In this document: positions 13,578 through 26,121 of the stretch, piece after piece | Layout: every line of letters starts with the position of its first letter | Position numbering within the stretch: position 1 is the stretch's first letter | DNA from: Xylocopa sonorina | Taxonomy: Eukaryota; Arthropoda; Insecta; Hymenoptera; Apidae | DNA length: 64,000 nucleotides | Assembly: GCF_050948175.1 (NCBI RefSeq) | Contig: NW_027490149.1 | Location: forward strand, 1,116,001 to 1,180,000 | Direction: 5' to 3' | The notes under the pieces: model-generated | Database searches by the model: none | Seen by the model: the letters and a program-made list of their open reading frames with translations, nothing else | Told to the model about the DNA's origin: nothing | Made by a program: the position numbers and the translations under genes

Positions 13578-16500
13578 GTAAATGCGACTCTCCCTTGCAA
13601 GGAAATAGCGTTTGCAGATGACTACGTATCGTAGCAATAGAGTTCTAATGCTTCTTAAAACGCGATATCGCATCTCATTTCTATGTTTCATGGTAAGATA
13701 TAATATGATTTGCGAAGTGTTATGTATTCCTCGTCTACACTTCTAATGAATGTAAATGCGACACTTCCTTGCAAGGAAATAGCGATTGCAGATGTCTACG
13801 TATCGTAGCATTAGAGTTCATATGATTCTTAAAACGCGATATCGCATCTCATTTCTATGTTTCATGGTAAGATATAACATGATTTGCGAAGTGTTATGTA
13901 TTCCTCGTCTACACTTCAAATGAATGTAAATGCGACACTTCTTTGCAAGGAAATAGCGTTTGCAGATGTCTACGTATCGTAGCAATAGAGTCCTTATGAT
14001 TCTTAAAGCGCGATATCGTATCTCATTTCTATGTTTCATGGTAAGATATAATATGATTTGCGGACTGTTATGTATTCCTCGTCTACATTTCAAATGAATG
14101 TAAACGCGACACTTCCTTGCTAGGAAATAGCGTTTGTAGATGTCTACGTATCGTAGCAATAGAGTTCTAATGCTTCTTAAAACGCGATATCGCATCTCAT
14201 TTCTATGTTTCATGGTAAGATATAATATGATTTGCGGAGTGTTATGTATTCCTCGTCTACACTTCAAATGAATGTAAATGCGACACTTCCTTGCAAGGAA
14301 ATAGCGTTTGCAGATGTCTACGTATCGAAGCAATAGTATTCTAATGCTTCTTAAAACGTGATATCGCATCTCATTTCTATGTTTCATGGTAAGATATAAT
14401 ATGATTTGCGAAGTGTCATGTATTCCTCGGCTACACTTCAATTGAATGTAAATGCGACACTTCCTTGCTAGGAAATAGCGTCTGCAGATGTCTAGGTATC
14501 GTAGCAATAGAGTTCTAGAACTTCTTAAAGCGCGATATAACATCTCATTTCTATGTTTCATTGTAAGATGTAATATGATTTGCGAAGTGTTATGTATTCC
14601 TCGTCTACACTTCAAATGAATGTAAATGCGACACTTCCTTGCTAGGAAATAGCGTCTGCAGATGTCTACGTATCGTAGCAATAGAGTTCATATGATTCTT
14701 AAAACGCGATATAGCATCTCATTTCTATGTTTCATGGTAAGATATAACATGATTTGCGAACTGTCATATATTACTCGTCTACACTTCAAATGAATGTAAA
14801 TGCGACACTTCTTTGCTAGGAAATAGCGTTTGCAAATGCCAACCTATCGTAGCAATTGTGTTCTAATGCTTCTTAAAACGCGATATCGCATCTCATTTCT
14901 ATGTTTCATGGTAAGATATAATATGATTTGCGAAGCGTCATGGATTCCTCGTCTACTCTTCAAATGAATGTAAATGCGACACTTCCTTGCTAGGAAATAG
15001 CGTTTGCAGATGTCTACGTATCGTAGCAATAGCTTTCTAATGCTTCTTAAAACGCGATATCGCATCTCATATCTATGTTTCATGATAAGATGTAATATTC
15101 ATTGCGAAGTGTTATGCATTCCTCGTCTACGATTCAAATGAATGTAAATGCGACACTTCTTTGCTAGGAAATAGCGTTTGCAAATGTCTACCTATCGTAG
15201 CAATAGTGTTCTAATGCTTCTTAAAACGAGATATTGCATCTCATATCTATGTTTCATGATAAGATATAATATTCATTGCGAAGTGCTATGCATACCTCGT
15301 CTACGATTCAAATGAACGTAAATGCGACACTTCCTTGCAAGGAAATAGCGTCTGCAGATGTCTACGTATCGTAGCAATAGATTTCTAATGCTTCTTAAAA
15401 CTCGATATCGAATCTCATTTCTATGTTTCATGGTAAGATATAATATTCATTACGAAGTGTTATGCATTCCTCGTCTACGATTCAAATGAACGTAAATGCG
15501 ACACTTCCTTGCTAGGAAATAGCGTTTGCAGAGTCTACGTATAGAAGCAATAGAGTTCATATGATTCTTAAAGCGCGATATCGCATCACATTTCTATGTT
15601 TCATGGTATGATATAATATGATTTGCGAAGTGTCATGTATTCCACGTCTACACTTCAAATGAATGTAAATGCGACACTACCTTGCAAGGAAATAGCGTTT
15701 GCAGATGTCTACGTATCGTAGCAATAGATTTCTAATGCTTCTTAAAACGCGATATCGCATCTCGTTTCTATGTTTCATGGTAAGATATAATATGATTTGC
15801 GAAGTATCATGTATTCCTCGTCTGCACTTCAAAAGAATGTAAATGCGACACTTCCTTGCTAGGAAATAGCGTCTGCAGATGTCTAGGTATCGTAGCAATA
15901 GAGTTCTAATGCTTCTTCAAACGCGATATCGCATCTCATTTCTATGTTTCATGGTAAGATATAATATGATTTGCGAAGTGTTATGTATTCCTCGTCTACA
16001 CTTCAAATGAATGTAAATGCGACACATCCTTGCAAGGAAATAGCGATTGCAGATGTCTACGTATCGTAGCAATAGAGTTCATATGATTCTTAAAACGCGA
16101 TACCGCATCTCATTTCTATGTTTCATGGTAAGATATAACATGATTTGCGAAGTTTTATGTATTCCTCGTCTACACTTCAAATGAATGTGAATGCGATACT
16201 TCCTCACTAGGAAATAGCGTTTGCAGATGTCTACGTATCGTAGCAATAGATTTCTAATGCTTCTTAAAACGCGATATCGCATCCCATTTCTATGTTTCAT
16301 GGTAAGATATAATATGATTTGCGATGTGTCATGTATTCCTCGTCTACAAATCAAATGAATGTTAATGCGACACTTCCTTGCTCGGAAATAGCGTCTGCAG
16401 ATGTCTAGGTATCGTAGCAATAGTGTTCTAATGCTTCTTAAAACGCGATATCGCATCTCATTTCTATGTTTCATGGTTAGATATAATACGATTTGCGAAG

Positions 16501-17230
16501 TGTTATGTATTCCTCGCCAACACTTCAAATGAATGTAAATGCGACACTTCCTTGCAAGGATATAGGGTTTGCATATGTCTACGTATCGAAGCAATAGAGT
16601 TCAAATGCTTCTTAAAACGCGATATCGCATCTCATTTCTATGTTTCATGGTAAGATATAATATTCATTGCGAAGTGTTATGCATTCCTCGTCTACGATTC
16701 AAATGAACGTAAATGCGACACTTCCTTGCAAGGAAATAGCGTCTGCAGATGTCTACGTATCGTAGCAATAGATTTCTAATGCTTCTTAAAACGCGATATC
16801 GCATCTCATTTCTATGTTTCATGGTAAGATATAATATGATTTGCGAAGCGTCATGGATTCCTCGTCTACTCTTCAAATGAATGTAAATGCGACACTTCCT
16901 TGCTAGGAAATAGCGTTTGCAGATGTCTACGTATCGTAGCAATAGCTTTCTAATGCTTCTTAAAACTCGATATCGAATCTCATTTCTATGTTTCATGGTA
17001 AGATATAATATTCATTACGAAGTGTTATGCATTCCTCGTCTACGATTCAAATGAATGTAAATGCGACACTTCTTTGCTAGGAAATAGCGTTTGCAAATGT
17101 CTACCTATCGTAGCAATGGTGTTCTAATGCTTCTTAAAACGAGATATTGCATCTCATATCTATGTTTCATGATAAGATGTAATATTCATTGCGAAGTGTT
17201 ATGCATTCCTCGTCTACGATTTAAATGAAC
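13578..17230. repeat. 21-monomer tandem unit, copy 1
   Basis: This 3653-bp unit is followed without a gap by its second copy at 17231-20883. Shared private variants include GTTCTAGAACTTC, GCGATATAACATC, GCAGAGTCTACGTATAG and GCCAACCTATCG. The few differences include TATATTACTCG versus TGTATTACTCG and TACCGC versus TATCGC. Confidence 0.92.
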
Positions 17231-20200
17231 GTAAATGCGACTCTCCCTTGCAAGGAAATAGCGTTTGCAGATGACTACGTATCGTAGCAATAGAGTTCTA
17301 ATGCTTCTTAAAACGCGATATCGCATCTCATTTCTATGTTTCATGGTAAGATATAATATGATTTGCGAAGTGTTATGTATTCCTCGTCTACACTTCTAAT
17401 GAATGTAAATGCGACACTTCCTTGCAAGGAAATAGCGATTGCAGATGTCTACGTATCGTAGCATTAGAGTTCATATGATTCTTAAAACGCGATATCGCAT
17501 CTCATTTCTATGTTTCATGGTAAGATATAACATGATTTGCGAAGTGTTATGTATTCCTCGTCTACACTTCAAATGAATGTAAATGCGACACTTCTTTGCA
17601 AGGAAATAGCGTTTGCAGATGTCTACGTATCGTAGCAATAGAGTCCTTATGATCCTTAAAGCGCGATATCGTATCTCATTTCTATGTTTCATGGTAAGAT
17701 ATAATATGATTTGCGGACTGTTATGTATTCCTCGTCTACATTTCAAATGAATGTAAACGCGACACTTCCTTGCTAGGAAATAGCGTTTGTAGATGTCTAC
17801 GTATCGTAGCAATAGAGTTCTAATGCTTCTTAAAACGCGATATCGCATCTCATTTCTATGTTTCATGGTAAGATATAATATGATTTGCGGAGTGTTATGT
17901 ATTCCTCGTCTACACTTCAAATGAATGTAAATGCGACACTTCCTTGCAAGGAAATAGCGTTTGCAGATGTCTACGTATCGAAGCAATAGTATTCTAATGC
18001 TTCTTAAAACGTGATATCGCATCTCATTTCTATGTTTCATGGTAAGATATAATATGATTTGCGAAGTGTCATGTATTCCTCGGCTACACTTCAATTGAAT
18101 GTAAATGCGACACTTCCTTGCTAGGAAATAGCGTCTGCAGATGTCTAGGTATCGTAGCAATAGAGTTCTAGAACTTCTTAAAGCGCGATATAACATCTCA
18201 TTTCTATGTTTCATTGTAAGATGTAATATGATTTGCGAAGTGTTATGTATTCCTCGTCTACACTTCAAATGAATGTAAATGCGACACTTCCTTGCTAGGA
18301 AATAGCGTCTGCAGATGTCTACGTATCGTAGCAATAGAGTTCATATGATTCTTAAAACGCGATATAGCATCTCATTTCTATGTTTCATGGTAAGATATAA
18401 CATGATTTGCGAACTGTCATGTATTACTCGTCTACACTTCAAATGAATGTAAATGCGACAGTTCTTTGCTAGGAAATAGCGTTTGCAAATGCCAACCTAT
18501 CGTAGCAATTGTGTTCTAATGCTTCTTAAAACGCGATATCGCATCTCATTTCTATGTTTCATGGTAAGATATAATATGATTTGCGAAGCGTCATGGATTC
18601 CTCGTCTACTCTTCAAATGAATGTAAATGCGACACTTCCTTGCTAAGAAATAGCGTTTGCAGATGTCTACGTATCGTAGCAATAGCTTTCTAATGCTTCT
18701 TAAAACGCGATATCGCATCTCATATCTATGTTTCATGATAAGATGTAATATTCATTGCGAAGTGTTATGCATTCCTCGTCTACGATTCAAATGAATGTAA
18801 ATGCGACACTTCTTTGCTAGGAAATAGCGTTTGCAAATGTCTACCTATCGTAGCAATAGTGTTCTAATGCTTCTTAAAACGAGATATTGCATCTCATATC
18901 TATGTTTCATGATAAGATATAATATTCATTGCGAAGTGCTATGCATTCCTCGTCTACGATTCAAATGAACGTAAATGCGACACTTCCTTGCAAGGAAATA
19001 GCGTCTGCAGATGTCTACGTATCGTAGCAATAGATTTCTAATGCTTCTTAAAACTCGATATCGAATCTCATTTCTATGTTTCATGGTAAGATATAATATT
19101 CATTACGAAGTGTTATGCATTCCTCGTCTACGATTCAAATGAACGTAAATGCGACACTTCCTTGCTAGGAAATAGCGTTTGCAGAGTCTACGTATAGAAG
19201 CAATAGAGTTCATATGATTCTTAAAGCGCGATATCGCATCACATTTCTATGTTTCATGGTATGATATAATATGATTTGCGAAGTGTCATGTATTCCACGT
19301 CTACACTTCAAATGAATGTAAATGCGACACTACCTTGCAAGGAAATAGCGTTTGCAGATGTCTACGTATCGTAGCAATAGATTTCTAATGCTTCTTAAAA
19401 CGCGATATCGCATCTCGTTTCTATGTTTCATGGTAAGATATAATATGATTTGCGAAGTATCATGTATTCCTCGTCTGCACTTCAAAAGAATGTAAATGCG
19501 ACACTTCCTTGCTAGGAAATAGCGTCTGCAGATGTCTAGGTATCGTAGCAATAGAGTTCTAATGCTTCTTCAAACGCGATATCGCATCTCATTTCTATGT
19601 TTCATGGTAAGATATAATATGATTTGCGAAGTGTTATGTATTCCTCGTCTACACTTCAAATGAATGTAAATGCGACACATCCTTGCAAGGAAATAGCGAT
19701 TGCAGATGTCTACGTATCGTAGCAATAGAGTTCATATGATTCTTAAAACGCGATATCGCATCTCATTTCTATGTTTCATGGTAAGATATAACATGATTTG
19801 CGAAGTTTTATGTATTCCTCGTCTACACTTCAAATGAATGTGAATGCGATACTTCCTCACTAGGAAATAGCGTTTGCAGATGTCTACGTATCGTAGCAAT
19901 AGATTTCTAATGCTTCTTAAAACGCGATATCGCATCCCATTTCTATGTTTCATGGTAAGATATAATATGATTTGCGATGTGTCATGTATTCCTCGTCTAC
20001 AAATCAAATGAATGTTAATGCGACACTTCCTTGCTCGGAAATAGCGTCTGCAGATGTCTAGGTATCGTAGCAATAGTGTTCCAATGCTTCTTAAAACGCG
20101 ATATCGCATCTCATTTCTATGTTTCATGGTTAGATATAATACGATTTGCGAAGTGTTATGTATTCCTCGCCAACACTTCAAATGAATGTAAATGCGACAC

Positions 20201-20883
20201 TTCCTTGCAAGGATATAGGGTTTGCATATGTCTACGTATCGAAGCAATAGAGTTCAAATGCTTCTTAAAACGCGATATCGCATCTCATTTCTATGTTTCA
20301 TGGTAAGATATAATATTCATTGCGAAGTGTTATGTATTCCTCGTCTACGATTCAAATGAACGTAAATGCGACACTTCCTTGCAAGGAAATAGCGTCTGCA
20401 GATGTCTACGTATCGTAGCTATAGATTTCTAATGCTTCTTAAAACGCGATATCGCATCTCATTTCTATGTTTCATGGTAAGATATAATATGATTTGCGAA
20501 GCGTCATGGATTCCTCGTCTACTCTTCAAATGAATGTAAATGCGACACTTCCTTGCTAGGAAATAGCGTTTGCAGATGTCTACGTATCGTAGCAATAGCT
20601 TTCTAATGCTTCTTAAAACTCGATATCGAATCTCATTTCTATGTTTCATGGTAAGATATAATATTCATTACGAAGTGTTATGCATTCCTCGTCTACGATT
20701 CAAATGAATGTAAATGCGACACTTCTTTGCTAGGAAATAGCGTTTGCAAATGTCTACCTATCGTAGCAATGGTGTTCTAATGCTTCTTAAAACGAGATAT
20801 TGCATCTCATATCTATGTTTCATGATAAGATGTAATATTCATTGCGAAGTGTTATGCATTCCTCGTCTACGATTTAAATGAAC
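17231..20883. repeat. 21-monomer tandem unit, copy 2
   Basis: It abuts copy 1 exactly. The junction at 17230/17231 falls in GAACGTAAATGCGAC. At 20883 the same sequence continues instead into ACTTCCTTGCTAGGAAATAG. That continuation is also seen after the equivalent monomers near 25.2, 39.5 and 44.9 kb, which identifies it as the original right flank and 17230/17231 as the new joint. Confidence 0.9.
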
Positions 20884-23800
20884 GTAAATGCGACACTTCC
20901 TTGCTAGGAAATAGCGCTTGCAGAGTCTACGTATAGAAGCAATAGAGTTCATATGATTCTTAAAGCGCGATATCGCATCACATTTGTATGTTTCATGGTA
21001 TGATATAATATGATTTGCGAAGTGTCATGTATTCCACGTCTACACTTCAAATGAATGTAAATGCGACACTACCTTGCAAGGAAATAGCGTTTGCAGATGT
21101 CTACGTATCGAAGCAATATTGTTCAAATGCTTCATAAACAAGATATCGCATCTCAATTCTATGTTTCATGATAAGATGTAATATTCATTGCGAAGTGTCA
21201 TGTATTCCTCGTCTACACTACAAATGAATGTAAATGCGACACTTCCTTGCAAGGAAATAGCGTTTGCAGATGTCTACGTATCGAAGCAATAGAGTTCAAA
21301 TGCTTCCTAAAACGAGATATTGCATCTCATATCTATGTTTCATGATAAGATATAATATTCATTGCGAAGTGTTATGCATTCCAGGTCTGCGATTCAAATG
21401 GATGTAAATGCGACACTTCCTTGCTAGGAAATAGCGTCTGCAGTTGTCTATGTATCGTAACAATAGTGTTCTAATGCTTCTTAAAACGCGATATCGCATC
21501 TCATTTCTATCTTTCATGGTAAGATATAATATGATTTGCGAAGTGTCATGTATTACTCGTCTACACTTCAAATGAATGTAAATGCGACACTTCCTTGCTA
21601 GGAAATAGCGTCTGCAGATGTCGACCTATCGTAGCAATAGTGTTCTAATGCTTCTTAAAACGCGATATCGCACCTCATTTCTATGTTTCATGGTAAGACA
21701 TAATATGATTTGCGAAGTGTTATGTATTCCTCGTCTACACTTCAAATGAATGTGAATGCGATACTTCCTCGCTAGGAAATAGCGTTTGCAGATGTCTACG
21801 TATCGTAGGAATAGCTTTCTAATGCTACTTAAAACGCGATATCGAATCTCATTTCTATGTTTCATGATAAGATGTAATATTCATTGCGAGGTGTTATGTA
21901 TTCTTCGTCTACACTTCAAATGAATGTAAATGCGACTCTCCCTTGCAAGGAAATAGCGTTTGCAGATGACTACGTATCGAAGCAATAGAGTTCAAATGCT
22001 TCCTAAAACGAGATATTGCATCTCATATCTATGTTTCATGATAAGATATAATATTCATTGCGAAGTGTTATGTATTCTTCGTCTACACTTCAAATGAATG
22101 TAAATGGGACTCTCCCTTGCAAGGAAATAGCGTTTGCAGATGACTACGTATCGTAGCAATAGAGTTCTAATGCTTCTTAAAACGCGATATCGCCTTTCAT
22201 TTCTATGTTTCATGGTAAGATATAATATGATTTGCGAAGTGTTATGTATTCCTCGTCTACACTTCTAATGAATGTAAATGCGACACTTCCTTGCAAGGAA
22301 ATAGCGATTGCAGATGTCTACGTATCGTAGCATTAGAGTTCATATGATTCTTAAAACGCGATATCGCATCTCATTTCTATGTTTCATGGTAAGATATAAC
22401 ATGATTTGCGAAGTGTTATGTATTCCTCTTCTACACTTCAAATGAATGTGAATGCGATACTTCCTCGCTAGGAAATAGTGTTTGCAGATGTCTACGTATC
22501 GTAGCAATAGCTCTCTAATGCTTCTTAAAACGCGATATCGAATCTCATTTCTATGTTTCATGGTAAGATATAATATGATTTGCAAAGCGTCATGTATTCC
22601 TCGTCTACACTTCAAATGAATGTAAATGCGACACTTCCTTGCAAGGAAATAGCATTTGCAGATGTCTACGTATCGAAGCAATGGTATTCTAATGCTTCTT
22701 AAAACGTGATATCGCATCTCATTTCTATGTTTCATGGTAAGATATAATATGATTTGCGAAGTGTCATGTATTCCTCGGCTACACTTCAATTGAATGTAAA
22801 TGCGACACTTCCTTGCTAGGAAATAGCGTCTGCAGATGTCTAGGTATCGTAGCAATAGAGTTCTAGAACTTCTTAAAGCGCGATATAACATCTCATTTCT
22901 ATGTTTCATTGTAAGATGTAATATGATTTGCGAAGTGTTATGTATTCCTCGTCTACACTTCAAATGAATGTAAATGCGACACTTCCTTGCTAGGAAATAG
23001 CGTCTGCAGATGTCTACGTATCGTAGCAATAGAGTTCATATGATTCTTAAAACGCGATATAGCATCTCATTTCTATGTTTCATGGTAAGATATAACATGA
23101 TTTGCGAACTGTCATATATTACTCGTCTACACTTCAAATGAATGTAAATGCGACACTTCTTTGCTAGGAAATAGCGTTTGCAAATGCCAACCTATCGTAG
23201 CAATTGTGTTCTAATGCTTCTTAAAACGCGATATCGCATCTCATTTCTACGTTTCATGGTAAGATATAATATGATTTGCGAAGCGTCATGGATTCCTCGT
23301 CTACTCTTCAAATGAATGTAAATGCGACACTTCCTTGCTAGGAAATAGCGTTTGCAGATGTCTACGTATCGTAGCAATAGCTTTCTAATGCTTCTTAAAA
23401 CGCGATATCGCATCTCATATCTATGTTTCATGATAAGATGTAATATTCATTGCGAAGTGTTATGCATTCCTCGTCTACGATTCAAATGAATGTAAATGCG
23501 ACACTTCTTTGCTAGGAAATAGCGTTTGCAAATGTCTACCTATCGTAGCAATAGTGTTCTAATGCTTCTTAAAACGAGATATTGCATCTCATATCTATGT
23601 TTCATGATAAGATATAATATTCATTGCGAAGTGCTATGCATTCCTCGTCTACGATTCAAATGAACGTAAATGCGACACTTCCTTGCAAGGAAATAGCGTC
23701 TGCAGATGTCTACGTATCGTAGCAATAGATTTCTAATGCTTCTTAAAACTCGATATCGAATCTCATTTCTATGTTTCATGGTAAGATATAATATTCATTA

Positions 23801-26121
23801 CGAAGTGTTATGCATTCCTCGTCTACGATTCAAATGAACGTAAATGCGACACTTCCTTGCTAGGAAATAGCGTTTGCAGAGTCTACGTATAGAAGCAATA
23901 GAGTTCATATGATTCTTAAAGCGCGATATCGCATCACATTTCTATGTTTCATGGTATGATATAATATGATTTGCGAAGTGTCATGTATTCCACGTCTACA
24001 CTTCAAATGAATGTAAATGCGACACTACCTTGCAAGGAAATAGCGTTTGCAGATGTCTACGTATCGTAGCAATAGATTTCTAATGCTTCTTAAAACTCGA
24101 TATCGCATCTCGTTTCTATGTTTCATGGTAAGATATAATATGATTTGCGAAGTATCATGTATTCCTCGTCTGCACTTCAAAAGAATGTAAATGCGACACT
24201 TCCTTGCTAGGAAATAGCGTCTGCAGATGTCTAGGTATCGTAGCAATAGAGTTCTAATGCTTCTTCAAACGCGATATCGCATCTCATTTCTATGTTTCAT
24301 GGTAAGATATAATATGATTTGCGAAGTGTTATGTATTCCTCGTCTACACTTCAAATGAATGTAAATGCGACACATCCTTGCAAGGAAATAGCGATTGCAG
24401 ATGTCTACGTATCGTAGCAATAGAGTTCATATGATTCTTAAAACGCGATATCGCATCTCATTTCTATGTTTCATGGTAAGATATAACATGATTTGCGAAG
24501 TTTTATGTATTCCTCGTCTACACTTCAAATGAATGTGAATGCGATACTTCCTCGCTAGGAAATAGCGTTTGCAGATGTCTACGTATCGTAGCAATAGATT
24601 TCTAATGCTTCTTAAAACGCGATATCGCATCTCATTTCTATGTTTCATGGTAAGATATAATATTCATTGCGAAGTGTTATGCATTCCTCGTCTACGATTC
24701 AAATGAACGTAAATGCGACACTTCCTTGCAAGGAAATAGCGTCTGCATATGTCTACGTATCGTAGCAATAGATTTCTAATGCTTCTTAAAACGCGATATC
24801 GCATCTCATTTCTATGTTTCATGGTAAGATATAATATGATTTGCGAAGCGTCATGGATTCCTCGTCTACTCTTCAAATGAATGTAAATGCGACACTTCCT
24901 TGCTAGGAAATAGCGTTTGCAGATGTCTACGTATCGTAGCAATAGCTTTCTAATGCTTCTTAAAACTCGATATCGAATCTCATTTCTATGTTTCATGGTA
25001 AGATATAATATTCATTACGAAGTGTTATGCATTCCTCGTCTACGATTCAAATGAATGTAAATGCGACACTTCTTTGCTAGGAAATAGCGTTTGCAAATGT
25101 CTACCTATCGTAGCAATGGTGTTCTAATGCTTCTTAAAACGAGATATTGCATCTCATATCTATGTTTCATGATAAGATGTAATATTCATTGCGAAGTGTT
25201 ATGCATTCCTCGTCTACGATTTAAATGAACGTAAATGCGACACTTCCTTGCTAGGAAATAGCGCTTGCAGAGTCTACGTATAGAAGCAATAGAGTTCATA
25301 TGATTCTTAAAGCGCGATATCGCATCACATTTGTATGTTTCATGGTACGATATAATATGATTTGCGAAGTGTCATGTATTCCACGTCTACACTTCAAATG
25401 AATGTAAATGCGACACTACCTTGCAAGGAAATAGCGTTTGCAGATGTCTACGTATCGTAGCAATAGATTTCTAATGCTTCTTAAAACGCGATATCGCATC
25501 TCATTTCTATGTTTCATGGTAAGATATAATATGATTTGCGATGTGTCATGTATTCCTCGTCTACACTTCAAATGAATGTTAGTGCAACACTTTCTTGCTA
25601 GGAAATAGCGTCTGCAGATGTCTAGGTATCGTAGCAATAGTGTTCTAATGCTTCTTAAAACGCGATATCGCATCTCATTTCTATGTTTCATGGTAAGATA
25701 TAATATGATTTGCGAAGTGTTATGTATTCCTCGCCTACACTTCAAATGAATGTAAATGCGACACTTCCTTGCAAGGATATAGCGTTTATAGATGTCTACG
25801 TATCGTAGCAATAGAGTTCATATGATTCTTAAAACGCGATATCGCATCTCATTGTATGTTTCATGGTAAGATATAACGTGATTTGCGAAGTGTTATGTAT
25901 TCCTCGTCTACACTTCAAATGAATGTGAATGCGATACTTCCTCGCTAGGAAATAGCGTTTGCAGATGACTACATATCGTAGCAACAACTTTCTAATGCTT
26001 CTTAAAACGCGTTATCGAATCTCATTTCTATGCTTCATGGTAAGATATAATATGATTTGCGAAGTGTCATGTATTCCTCGTCTACACTTCAAATGAATGT
26101 AAATGCGACACTTCCTTGCTA
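19478..26121. repeat. Large duplicated block, copy 1 (short form)
   Basis: It matches 38111-45798 in two collinear pieces: an offset of 18633 up to about 21763-21808, then an offset of 19677. The difference is 1044 bp, exactly six monomers, missing from this copy. The equivalent six monomers are present in the blocks at 12.2-13.3 and 36.6-37.6 kb, so loss in this copy is the simpler reading. The right limit is GCTAAAAAATAG versus GCTAGGAAATAT (26121). Confidence 0.88.

Noticed and set aside
13818..14681. Long minus-strand open frames with Arg/Lys-rich 58-residue repeats (also 17471-18334, 22340-23029, 56087-57178 and many shorter ones)
   Set aside because: They follow the satellite period exactly, begin and end at positions fixed by monomer variants, and are closed by TGA in class B monomers. 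No promoter, splice or start context supports a gene.
20031..20306. Plus-strand open frame of 91 codons
   Set aside because: It lies wholly inside satellite monomers and arises from local substitutions that remove stops. The near-identical sequence at 16.4 kb lacks it.
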